Assembly: GCA_001897035.1 (NCBI GenBank)
Contig: MKRS01000146.1
Span: 1 to 17,730, forward strand
From: Bacteroidales bacterium 45-6
Lineage (GTDB): Bacteria; Bacteroidota; Bacteroidia; Bacteroidales; Dysgonomonadaceae
Direction: 5' to 3'
DNA length: 17,730 nucleotides
Part shown: piece after piece, positions 8,738 through 16,335 of the stretch
How the letters are laid out: the number at the start of each line of letters is the position of its first letter
Numbering within the stretch: the stretch's first letter is position 1
Position numbers and translations under genes: made by a program
The notes under the pieces: model-generated
Told to the model about the DNA's origin: nothing
Database searches by the model: none
The model's input: only the letters and a program-made list of their open reading frames with translations

Positions 8738-8758
8738 AACGAAAAAGGAATAAAAAAT

Positions 8759-9808
8759 ATGGCAGATTATAGACAACTTGCACAAAGTGTACAGAACAGG
8801 TTAAATCCAGACAGAGAATTACTTATCGAAAGGAAAATGTTTAGTGACCTTTCTGACGCCTCAACAGATATATTAAAGTATATAAAACTGGCTATGCGTG
8901 GTGTAGAGCCTGAATACACACAGAAAAGTAAAGAAGCAGGAGAAAGAGTAAAAGACCATTTGGCTCCTCTATCAAATGTTATTTTTAAATATCAAGGTTC
9001 TGTAATGACCAATACACACATTAAAGGGTCGAGCGATATTGACCTTTTGACAATCTGCGATAAATTTTATTCTTGGGACAGAGCAGGAATTGAAAGCGTA
9101 CTCAACTCATACATTGAGAAAGCTAATTATTCAACAAACGCCATAAATAAATTAGAGAAGGAGGTTCAAAACTTCTCTCCCTATTTAGGAACTCCAACCG
9201 ATGACCTGAGGCAAATCCGGTTAGACAGTGAAAATATTTTACAACAAAAATATATTCAGTGTGATATTTCTAACGGCAAAGCAATCAAGATAAGAAATTT
9301 GAGCTTAAAAAGAGATGTTGATATTGTTACGGCTAGTTGGTACGATAATGTTAACTCAGTTATTAATGATAAAGATGCAGATTTTAGAGGCATACAAGTG
9401 TATGATAAAAATAGAAATGAGAGATGCCCTGTAGATTATCCGTTTTTAAGCATTAAACGAATAAACGAACGAGGAAATGAAACAAATGATAGACTGAAAA
9501 AGATGATTCGCTTTTTGAAAAACATTAAAGCAGATTCAAATCAAAATATCGATTTAAGCAGTTTTGATATAAATGCAATTTGTTACGATATAGATATTTC
9601 AAAATATATAGACAAATCATATTATGAATTGGTTTATACTATTTATTTGCAATTAGATAGTATTTGCAAAAACAAAACTCATTCTGACAGAATTGTTTCT
9701 GTCGATGGGAAAGAATTTATTTTCAGGAATAACGAAAATAAACTACTCAACCTTAGAAAGCTAATGACAGAACTTACAACAATATTTGTCGACTTATACA
9801 ACCATTAA
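8759..9808 (+). CDS. cdnE: CBASS CD-NTase (cyclic dinucleotide synthase)
   Basis: A 349-residue nucleotidyltransferase of the OAS/cGAS-like superfamily. It has the nucleotide-binding GS (80-81), the metal-binding SSDIDLL (D93 and D95) and a third acidic motif RDVDIV (D186/D188), followed by a helical C-terminal half. It is two bases upstream of the TIR-STING gene, so this is a type I CBASS: phage infection activates the synthase, and the cyclic nucleotide switches on the effector. Bacterial STING systems studied so far pair with clade-E synthases that make 3',5'-cyclic di-GMP; that is the basis for the symbol and the predicted product, not a diagnostic residue seen here. No Cap2/Cap3 ancillary genes are adjacent. 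The start follows an A-rich leader without a Shine-Dalgarno, as is common in this phylum. Confidence 0.9.
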   Translation: MADYRQLAQSVQNRLNPDRELLIERKMFSDLSDASTDILKYIKLAMRGVEPEYTQKSKEAGERVKDHLAPLSNVIFKYQGSVMTNTHIKGSSDIDLLTICDKFYSWDRAGIESVLNSYIEKANYSTNAINKLEKEVQNFSPYLGTPTDDLRQIRLDSENILQQKYIQCDISNGKAIKIRNLSLKRDVDIVTASWYDNVNSVINDKDADFRGIQVYDKNRNERCPVDYPFLSIKRINERGNETNDRLKKMIRFLKNIKADSNQNIDLSSFDINAICYDIDISKYIDKSYYELVYTIYLQLDSICKNKTHSDRIVSVDGKEFIFRNNENKLLNLRKLMTELTTIFVDLYNH

Positions 9809-9810
9809 TA

Positions 9811-10773
9811 ATGAAATCAAGAATATTTATCGGTTCTTCAAGTGAAGGACTATACATTGCAAAAGAAGTGAAAGCATTCTTTGAAAAAGACTATGAATGT
9901 TATTTATGGAGTGATGATATTTTCAAATACAATGAGAATTTTTTGGAAACTCTTATGAAAGAAGCAAGTCTTTTTGATTTTGGCTTTATGATATTCACCA
10001 AAGATGATTACACAAAATCAAGACAACAGGTTTTTGAAACTCCCCGTGACAATGTTGTTTTTGAATTTGGTTTATTTTTAGGTAGATTAGGAAAGGATAA
10101 TGCTTTTATTATTCAAGATGAAGATGTCAAACTGCCAAGTGATTTATTTGGTAATACATTGGTAAAATTCAAATGTAAAAAACAAAATAGGATATTAGGT
10201 AAAGGGAAACCTGCATTGGATAAAAACTCCTTACTTGAAAGTTTAGAAAAATTAAAGCGACAAATAGAGGCGAAAATTCATTTAGGAGTTTTAGGGATGC
10301 TTCCTTCTACTGTTTTAGCAATTGGATATTTTAATAATTTCGTCCAGCCGATTTGTGAGTATTTATCTTCTCAAAATTCTATGATTGAAGTTAATGGGAA
10401 AAAGTACAATCAATTTAAATTCAAAATTGTATTGCCAAAAGATTTAGATTCGGATATAAAAAAACGAGCCAATACATTTTATAAAGAAAAAAGTTTTGAG
10501 TTAATAGACATTCCGACTACTGGACGCCCATATCCTTTATTCGTTGCTGTTGACACTTTAAACAATACACTTATGTTGAGCGATATGCCAACAACATTAA
10601 GCGGTATAGATAAAGCTATTGAAATGTATTTACGTAAAGGACATATCGGAAAATCAAATGAACAACAATTATTAGAGGACAGAGAACTTCGAAACTTTGA
10701 AACAGTTTTAAAAAATTTGATTGGAAGCGATGCTTATTGTAAGTCTATTGTTGAAATTGAAATTGAGAAATAA
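9811..10773 (+). CDS. cap12: TIR-STING effector of CBASS (NAD+-cleaving)
   Basis: A 320-residue protein. The N-terminal TIR-like domain (about 1-150) starts with RIFIGSSSEGLYIA and carries NVVFEFGLFLG, where E85 corresponds to the catalytic glutamate (E84) reported for the Sphingobacterium TIR-STING. The C-terminal domain (about 158-320) matches prokaryotic STING: IGYFNNFVQP (with Y173/F174), then TTGRPYPLFV (R239) and SDMPTTLSGIDKA (D258, T261), segments expected to contact the cyclic dinucleotide. In characterised homologues, cyclic di-GMP binding makes the protein polymerise and degrade cellular NAD+, causing growth arrest or death. No transmembrane segment is visible, so it is a soluble TIR type and not a TM-STING. 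It starts two bases after the synthase stop, so the pair is co-transcribed. Confidence 0.92.
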   Translation: MKSRIFIGSSSEGLYIAKEVKAFFEKDYECYLWSDDIFKYNENFLETLMKEASLFDFGFMIFTKDDYTKSRQQVFETPRDNVVFEFGLFLGRLGKDNAFIIQDEDVKLPSDLFGNTLVKFKCKKQNRILGKGKPALDKNSLLESLEKLKRQIEAKIHLGVLGMLPSTVLAIGYFNNFVQPICEYLSSQNSMIEVNGKKYNQFKFKIVLPKDLDSDIKKRANTFYKEKSFELIDIPTTGRPYPLFVAVDTLNNTLMLSDMPTTLSGIDKAIEMYLRKGHIGKSNEQQLLEDRELRNFETVLKNLIGSDAYCKSIVEIEIEK

Positions 10774-10831
10774 AATGACAATATAAACAATAGCAAGTAA
10801 CTCTGCTCATTAAATTTCACAATTAATACAA

Positions 10832-12769
10832 ATGGAAAATATCGTCAATATAAACTATGCCCAGACAGGCAAAGCAACAAACACCAACCCCTTGGGTATG
10901 CGTGAAATGCAAGCTAAGGCTTATGAAGCTCGCGCCAAACAGTATATTTTGCTAAAAGCTCCTCCGGCTTCGGGCAAAAGTCGCGCACTTATGTTTCTGG
11001 CTTTAGACAAGCTGAATTATCAGGGGCTCAAAAAAGCAATTGTGGCGGTTCCCGAAAAAACAATTGGTCGTTCGTTCAATAATACCGATTTGGAAAAGTT
11101 CGGGTTCTTTACCGATTGGAAAGTTGCAAAGTATTATAACCTTTGCGATGCAGAGAATGAGCAAAGCAAGGTCAAACGGTTTAAAGAATTTACTGCCGAC
11201 GCACAGGCCGAAATTTTGGTTTGCACACACGCTACTCTGCGCTTTGCGGCAAAGGAACTAAGCGATGAGGCGTTTACTGACTGCTTGCTGGCCATTGACG
11301 AATTTCACCATGTTTCAGCCGATGCCAATAGTGGGCTCGGCGATTTGGTTCACAGATTGATGACACAAACCAATGCCCATGTAATCGCCATGACTGGCTC
11401 TTACTTCCGTGGCGATGGTGTGCCGGTACTTCGTCCCGACGACGAAAACCGTTTCCACCCGGTAACCTACAATTACTACGAACAGCTCAACGGCTACAAA
11501 TACCTGAAAAGTTTGGGTATTGGCTATCATTTCTATCAGGGAGCATACCTTACCGCCATTATGGAAGTATTAGACCTGAGTAAGAAAACAATCATTCATA
11601 TTCCTTCGGTCAATTCCCGTGCTTCAACAGGCGATAAATACGACGAAGTAAAACAGATCATTGATAAAATTGGCGAAACGGTGGAAATCAACTATGAAAC
11701 CCGTATTTACACCGTACTAACTCCGAATGGGCAGTTATTGAAAATTGCCGATTTGGTGGAAGATAATCCCCGCGAACGATTACAGTTGCAAGCATTCCTG
11801 CAACGAATGCACAAACCCGATGCTGTGGATATTATCATTGCACTGGGCACAGCCAAAGAGGGTTTCGACTGGCAATGGTGCGAACACTGCCTTACCATTG
11901 GGGTTCGTGGAAGTCTCACCGAAGTGGTGCAGATTATCGGACGTTGTACACGCGACTGCGAAGGCAAATCACACGCACAATTCACCAACCTGATTGCTTG
12001 CCCGGATGCTGTACAGGAAAAAGTGGAAGTAGCTGTCAACGATATGTTGAAAGCCATTACAGTATCACTTCTCATGGAACAGGTGATGGCTCCTTCTTGG
12101 AATTTCAAGTCGAAGAAAGACGAAGAATCAGGCGACGACGATACGCCACGTATTTTTGTAGAAGGATTAAAACCGCTTTCGTCAGAACGCACCAAAGAAA
12201 TTGTAGCCGGTGACCTCACCGACCTGAAAGCAACCATTCTGCAGGATGATATGATTGTGCGCTCAATGGGTGGCGGTATTGCCCCCGAAATGATAAACCA
12301 GGTACTTATTCCAAAAATCATTCAGGAAAAATACCCGGAGCTATCGCCCGACGAAGTAGAAGAAGTACGTCAGCACCTGGTACTCGATGCTGTTACCAAA
12401 GGAGCAAGTATTGAACAAAATGCAGGGAACACCTTTATGGTGATTGGTCGCCGATTTATCAATATCGACAACCTGAGTATAAACCTCATTGATACCATTA
12501 ATCCGTTTCAGCGTGGTTATGAGATATTGTCCAAGTCGGTTACTGCTCCAGTACTCAAAATAGTTCAGAATGTGATTGAGGAAAGTAAAATTGATATGCC
12601 TATCGAGGAAGCTATTATTCTTTTCAAAAAATATCTTCCACAATTCAAGGAAGAACACAACGGCGCACTTCCTGAATTGACTGACCCAAATCCGTATAAC
12701 CGCCGATTGGCACAGGCTATTGTAGTCATTCGGAATGAAAAACAAAAATTTGTAGATAAAAATCGTTGA
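10832..12769 (+). CDS. SF2 DEAD/DEAH-type helicase of a restriction-like system
   Basis: A 645-residue protein with the ordered SF2 motifs: motif I APPASGKS (43-50), motif Ia region IVAVPEKT, motif II DEFH (156-159), motif III MTGS (187-190), motif V GTAKEGFDW (339-347) and motif VI QIIGRCTRD (367-375). The C-terminal 230 residues are helical and unassigned. It should be an ATP-dependent DNA translocase or helicase. Its gene is GC-rich in the first two thirds (58% in the line 11401-11460), like the ends of the methyltransferase gene and unlike the CBASS genes just upstream. The GIY-YIG nuclease gene begins 5 bp after its stop. A 58-bp gap separates it from the TIR-STING gene, so it may have its own promoter. 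I infer that it works with the nuclease and the MmeI-like methyltransferase. Confidence 0.9.
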   Translation: MENIVNINYAQTGKATNTNPLGMREMQAKAYEARAKQYILLKAPPASGKSRALMFLALDKLNYQGLKKAIVAVPEKTIGRSFNNTDLEKFGFFTDWKVAKYYNLCDAENEQSKVKRFKEFTADAQAEILVCTHATLRFAAKELSDEAFTDCLLAIDEFHHVSADANSGLGDLVHRLMTQTNAHVIAMTGSYFRGDGVPVLRPDDENRFHPVTYNYYEQLNGYKYLKSLGIGYHFYQGAYLTAIMEVLDLSKKTIIHIPSVNSRASTGDKYDEVKQIIDKIGETVEINYETRIYTVLTPNGQLLKIADLVEDNPRERLQLQAFLQRMHKPDAVDIIIALGTAKEGFDWQWCEHCLTIGVRGSLTEVVQIIGRCTRDCEGKSHAQFTNLIACPDAVQEKVEVAVNDMLKAITVSLLMEQVMAPSWNFKSKKDEESGDDDTPRIFVEGLKPLSSERTKEIVAGDLTDLKATILQDDMIVRSMGGGIAPEMINQVLIPKIIQEKYPELSPDEVEEVRQHLVLDAVTKGASIEQNAGNTFMVIGRRFINIDNLSINLIDTINPFQRGYEILSKSVTAPVLKIVQNVIEESKIDMPIEEAIILFKKYLPQFKEEHNGALPELTDPNPYNRRLAQAIVVIRNEKQKFVDKNR

Positions 12770-12774
12770 ATGGC

Positions 12775-14256
12775 ATGATGAATATTGAAAAAGAATTACA
12801 GGATATATTCAACGATCCTTTGTTTGCAGATGTAAAGCCAACGGAATTGAAACAAACCTCCGATGATAGGTTAGTTCAATCATTCGAGGAAATAAACTCA
12901 TTCTATGAGCTCCACCACCGGTTGCCTGGCGAAACAAAAGGAATGAAAGAGAAATTGATGTTCAACCGTCTGCAAGGCTTTCTAAACGATACAGAAAAGC
13001 TGAATCAGCTTTTGCCCTACGACAGGTTTGAACTCCTACGCCCCAAACAGCCAATAACCGAAACTGATATTGAAGCATTTCTCAACGACCCCTTATTAGA
13101 TTTAGTGGATGATACTTCTGATATACTCACGGTACCGGAACACCTGAAAAAAACGCCCAAAATTGATGCTTCCGATTATATTGCACAACGTCGCAAATGT
13201 GAAGATTTTCATTTGTACCGGGATGGATTTATAAAAGTCCATGAGGAACTAAAATCGGGCAAGCGTAGCTTTGTGAAGTTTACTTCAAGCCAACTGGAAA
13301 ATCCCGGATGCTATTTCGTATTGGATGGCATGTTAGTGTATCTGGCCGAAGTGCTTGACCAAAATCGAGACCGCAAAGGCCGGTTAATGGGTCGTAGTAT
13401 TTGTATTTTTGAAAATGGAACTATGTCTGATGTAAAGTTAGACACTTTACGAAAGGCTTTATACGAAAATGGTTATACGGTTCGTGAAAACAGCGAAACA
13501 ACAAGCGAGTATTTCAACACTCGATTCAATGCTACAACTGACGATAAACCCTCCGGGTATATCTATGTACTGAAATCACTATCAGATAATCCAGAAATCA
13601 AAACTATCGAAAATCTGTATAAAATCGGATTTAGTTCCACCACTGTATCCGAACGTATTGCCAATGCCGAGCATGAACCAACCTATCTGAATGCCAAAGT
13701 AGAAATAGTAGCTTCGTGGAAAGCATTTAATATGAATGTAGCTATGTTCGAATCACTGATACACCGCGTATTCAAAGATGTTCGCTTGCAGGTCAAAATC
13801 GGAAATCATATACCCGAAGAATGGTTTGTAGTACCTTATTCAGCCATTGAAAAAGCTATTCAATGTATCATTAAAGAAATCCCGATAAGCTACGATGCTG
13901 CCAGCCAAATTGTAATAGAACATACGTCAGCCGAAAATGCCGAAAAGCAAACTATTGATACAACCGGTTGGAAAATACTAACCCTCAATATTAAGGAAAC
14001 CTATTTCAATGAAATTATTGCAAGTGCAAAAAAAGAAGAATACCGCCTCCTAAAATCTTCTACGATGAATAAATACACTTATCTCGATGAAGGCAAGCGC
14101 TGGCTAAAGAAATACGATGCCATTCGTTTCTTTGTCGGGTATCACAAAAACCGTGAAAGTGCGTTGGTCGAAGTTGTTGATGCTGTTTACAAGCTCGATG
14201 AACAAACGGTTGTTTATTCGTTGGGAAGAGTTATTGAAGTGGGTGAAAGAAAATAA
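12775..14256 (+). CDS. GIY-YIG (T5orf172-type) nuclease with C-terminal ASCH domain
   Basis: A 493-residue protein counted from the ATG at 12775; a TTG at 12766 overlapping the helicase stop would add three residues, and a second ATG follows at 12778. The GIY-YIG domain (about 260-370) shows GYIYVLK (261-267), LYKIGFS (281-287), Arg294 in SERIANAEHEP and Glu326 in MFESLIHRVF, with EEWFVVP closing the domain: the T5orf172/MUG113 version of the fold, with its catalytic Arg and Glu present. Residues about 398-493 look like an ASCH domain (GWKILTLNIKETYFNEII, then KKEEYR and RFFVGYH). ASCH is a PUA-related fold that binds RNA or modified bases. The N-terminal 250 residues are unassigned. It is presumably the cutting subunit of the helicase/methyltransferase system. 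Confidence 0.85.
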   Translation: MMNIEKELQDIFNDPLFADVKPTELKQTSDDRLVQSFEEINSFYELHHRLPGETKGMKEKLMFNRLQGFLNDTEKLNQLLPYDRFELLRPKQPITETDIEAFLNDPLLDLVDDTSDILTVPEHLKKTPKIDASDYIAQRRKCEDFHLYRDGFIKVHEELKSGKRSFVKFTSSQLENPGCYFVLDGMLVYLAEVLDQNRDRKGRLMGRSICIFENGTMSDVKLDTLRKALYENGYTVRENSETTSEYFNTRFNATTDDKPSGYIYVLKSLSDNPEIKTIENLYKIGFSSTTVSERIANAEHEPTYLNAKVEIVASWKAFNMNVAMFESLIHRVFKDVRLQVKIGNHIPEEWFVVPYSAIEKAIQCIIKEIPISYDAASQIVIEHTSAENAEKQTIDTTGWKILTLNIKETYFNEIIASAKKEEYRLLKSSTMNKYTYLDEGKRWLKKYDAIRFFVGYHKNRESALVEVVDAVYKLDEQTVVYSLGRVIEVGERK

Positions 14257-14365
14257 TAAAGAAACGATTTTGGGATTAGAATAGTGAATTAATGAATATA
14301 GATTTACACGAACTTGCGAAAAACTCTAAATCGGCGACAAATTAATCAATACAAATCATACATTT
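14257..14365. other. Intergenic leader between the nuclease gene and the HEPN-motif gene
   Basis: This 109-bp AT-rich gap separates the restriction-like genes from the right-hand module. It holds no clear hairpin terminator and no good match to the Bacteroidota promoter (TTG then TAnnTTTG). A 17-codon ATG-to-TAA stretch at 14292-14345 has no supporting feature. The size of the gap, compared with the overlaps and near-overlaps to its left, makes an independent promoter for the HEPN/YobI pair plausible. Confidence 0.4.
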
Positions 14366-14368
14366 ATG
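14358..14368 (+). promoter_or_regulatory. Start context ATACATTTATG of the HEPN-motif gene
   Basis: The 11 bases ending in the start codon are identical to those at the start of the next gene (16325-16335). Neither gene has a Shine-Dalgarno, so this shared AT-rich context supports both chosen start codons and suggests that the two genes travel together. At 11 AT-rich bases, chance cannot be excluded. Confidence 0.4.
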
Positions 14369-16294
14369 TCTTGGAATCGCATAAAATTCTATTCAAAATA
14401 CGATGGGGCAGGCTTTAATAATTTAGAGAAAGCTGAAGAAATACTAATCAATTTTGATCAGAATAAGGATTATAACATAAATGATATAATCGAATTATAT
14501 GAAATCAAGCAATATGTTGACAATGACGTATATTTACCAAAATGGTCTCCAGAAGAAATAGAAAATTATAAATTCGTTTCAAAAATAATGCGGACGGTAA
14601 TTGTTCGATTTTGGCAAAAGATAAATGACTCAAACCTACTTGAATTATTTGAAAGTTTAGAATGCTGGACAGTACAAGATTCATTTTGGGAATTAATGGA
14701 AAATGTATCTGCGTATAAACAAATTAGTAATGAGGTGTTTGGCACATTGATTACTACTTGTAATGTAAATCTCAGAGCCATTTTGTACCGGGAGAAAATT
14801 GTCAAGTGCTTCACAAAAGAATTACGAGATTTTTTACTTTTACATGAAGAAACTGCCGAACTCATTTTGTCTCAATATGTTGAAAAGCACGATCGAGAAT
14901 GGCAAGACTTGCATTTCCCCAAAAGCTTAAGTTTAAAAGATAAGGAAGATATTATTTCTCGATACCTGGATACAGAAAACCCAAATCTAAACTACGTTAG
15001 TTTGGTTTTAAATGTCAAGAAACTAGATCATTTAAATATCTCAGATAAGACTCGTTTAAAAGCAAAAAATGTTGATGATAGATTATCAGAAGAATTACTC
15101 AATCAAGGTTTAATATTTGAAAATGGAGTGCAAGTGACATTCTGTGCCATTCAGGATGTACCATTTAAGCATTCTGTTAGTGATAATGTCGAATGTCTTT
15201 CATACAGTACCGAAATGTTTTTTAAGATTGATCATCCGTTCTATTATCTAAGTCTGTTTAAAAACTTATTTAAGTATCTTGATGGGCAGTGTGGTATTAG
15301 CTTAGTAAGCAAACAATCTGAATTGGATATATTGGAAACAATATTTATGAGTTCTAAGTTTGAATATAAGACAGGGATGCAATTTACAAGAAATGACCAT
15401 TTGTCTATGGCTCAGTTATATTTATTTGAAAACGAACTGACTAAAAAGAAAGGACTAAATATTGAATATTTAATTCATTATTATATTACCAAACATATCG
15501 AAACCCAATTTGGATTAAACGGGTTTAGGTTCAATTTGCCAACAGCAGGTACAAGTTATTTAGAGAAAATCAGAATGCTACTGGCTGAATATGATTCATT
15601 TCTAAGGCAATATAAACTTTACTGTGAAAATGGTGAAATTGACTTCGGTTTGTTTGAAATGAGTTCAGAGTCTTATGCTTACAAACAGATACCTAGTTTT
15701 ATTGATAAAAAATATTGTTATCTAAGATCAGAAGCTTTAAATACTGTAATTAGAATGTTTTTCTCAGATCAATCAGGTTTGTATTATGTTGAGTCATTTA
15801 AAGATAAACGTTATAGCTGTTTACATGATTTGATTTTATCAGAAAATGTACCATACGATAACTTTCTAGATTACCAAAAAATAGGTATTAATCATTTAAT
15901 TAGTGGTCATTTCTTAGAGATTGATGAAGATGGTTTTGTTAGATTCTGTAATACAAATCAAATTTTCATTTTAAAACAGATCTATTTAAAAGGCGTATTG
16001 AGCTATTGGCATTATGACATTGAATGCAGAGAAATTCTTGATGAATTGATTGCTGACAATTCTTTAGATACAGAAAGCACTCTCTTTAATAAATTGGAAT
16101 GTGAGTATTTGAATTATTATTTAAACGATAGAGAGTTTACAAATGGGCTAAAGTTAAGGAATAGATTTGCGCATGGGACTAATTCGGATTCGGAAGGTGA
16201 AATAAAAAACATGTACTATATTCTTTTAAGAATCATTGTGCTGACTATTTTAAAAGTGGACAACGATTTATTATTGAAGCTGAAAACTAATTGA
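14366..16294 (+). CDS. Large protein with C-terminal HEPN-type RNxxxH motif (candidate RNase effector)
   Basis: A 642-residue protein I do not recognise as a named family. Near the C-terminus, LRNRFAHGT contains RNRFAH (residues 598-603), the RNxxxH signature of HEPN ribonucleases, between a polar helix (about 575-597) and a hydrophobic helix (NMYYILLRIIVLTILKV, about 615-631), as in HEPN four-helix bundles. The preceding 570 residues are mixed and mostly helical, with no motif seen, and could be a target-sensing region. There is no signal peptide; the hydrophobic stretch near the end fits a bundle core better than a membrane anchor. The YobI-like ATPase gene follows after 38 bp with the same 11-base start context. 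HEPN proteins paired with ATPases act as RNA-cleaving abortive-infection or toxin systems; this role is inferred from the motif and neighbour only. Confidence 0.72.
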   Translation: MSWNRIKFYSKYDGAGFNNLEKAEEILINFDQNKDYNINDIIELYEIKQYVDNDVYLPKWSPEEIENYKFVSKIMRTVIVRFWQKINDSNLLELFESLECWTVQDSFWELMENVSAYKQISNEVFGTLITTCNVNLRAILYREKIVKCFTKELRDFLLLHEETAELILSQYVEKHDREWQDLHFPKSLSLKDKEDIISRYLDTENPNLNYVSLVLNVKKLDHLNISDKTRLKAKNVDDRLSEELLNQGLIFENGVQVTFCAIQDVPFKHSVSDNVECLSYSTEMFFKIDHPFYYLSLFKNLFKYLDGQCGISLVSKQSELDILETIFMSSKFEYKTGMQFTRNDHLSMAQLYLFENELTKKKGLNIEYLIHYYITKHIETQFGLNGFRFNLPTAGTSYLEKIRMLLAEYDSFLRQYKLYCENGEIDFGLFEMSSESYAYKQIPSFIDKKYCYLRSEALNTVIRMFFSDQSGLYYVESFKDKRYSCLHDLILSENVPYDNFLDYQKIGINHLISGHFLEIDEDGFVRFCNTNQIFILKQIYLKGVLSYWHYDIECREILDELIADNSLDTESTLFNKLECEYLNYYLNDREFTNGLKLRNRFAHGTNSDSEGEIKNMYYILLRIIVLTILKVDNDLLLKLKTN

Positions 16295-16324
16295 ATACTA
16301 TCCTGAACAAAAATACACAGAATA

Positions 16325-16335
16325 ATACATTTATG
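16325..16335 (+). promoter_or_regulatory. Start context ATACATTTATG of the YobI-like ATPase gene
   Basis: Identical to the 11 bases at the start of the upstream HEPN-motif gene (14358-14368). It supports ATG 16333 as the start codon in the absence of a Shine-Dalgarno. Confidence 0.4.

Noticed and set aside
10811..10818. TAAATTTC upstream of the helicase gene as a -7 promoter element (TAnnTTTG)
   Set aside because: The last base does not match, and no TTG box lies at the right distance upstream. Too weak to list as a promoter.
11707..12321. A 204-codon open frame on the - strand inside the helicase gene
   Set aside because: It lies opposite helicase motifs V and VI, and its product is rich in Ser, Arg and Cys with no domain pattern. 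It is a by-product of the codon use of the + strand gene.
12766..12774. TTG at 12766 as the start of the GIY-YIG gene
   Set aside because: Two ATG codons follow at 12775 and 12778, just after the helicase stop. An ATG is more likely than a TTG overlapping that stop, though the TTG cannot be excluded.
14292..14345. A 17-codon ATG-to-TAA stretch between the nuclease and HEPN-motif genes
   Set aside because: Too short, with no start context like the neighbours and no recognisable peptide. AT-rich gaps give such stretches by chance.
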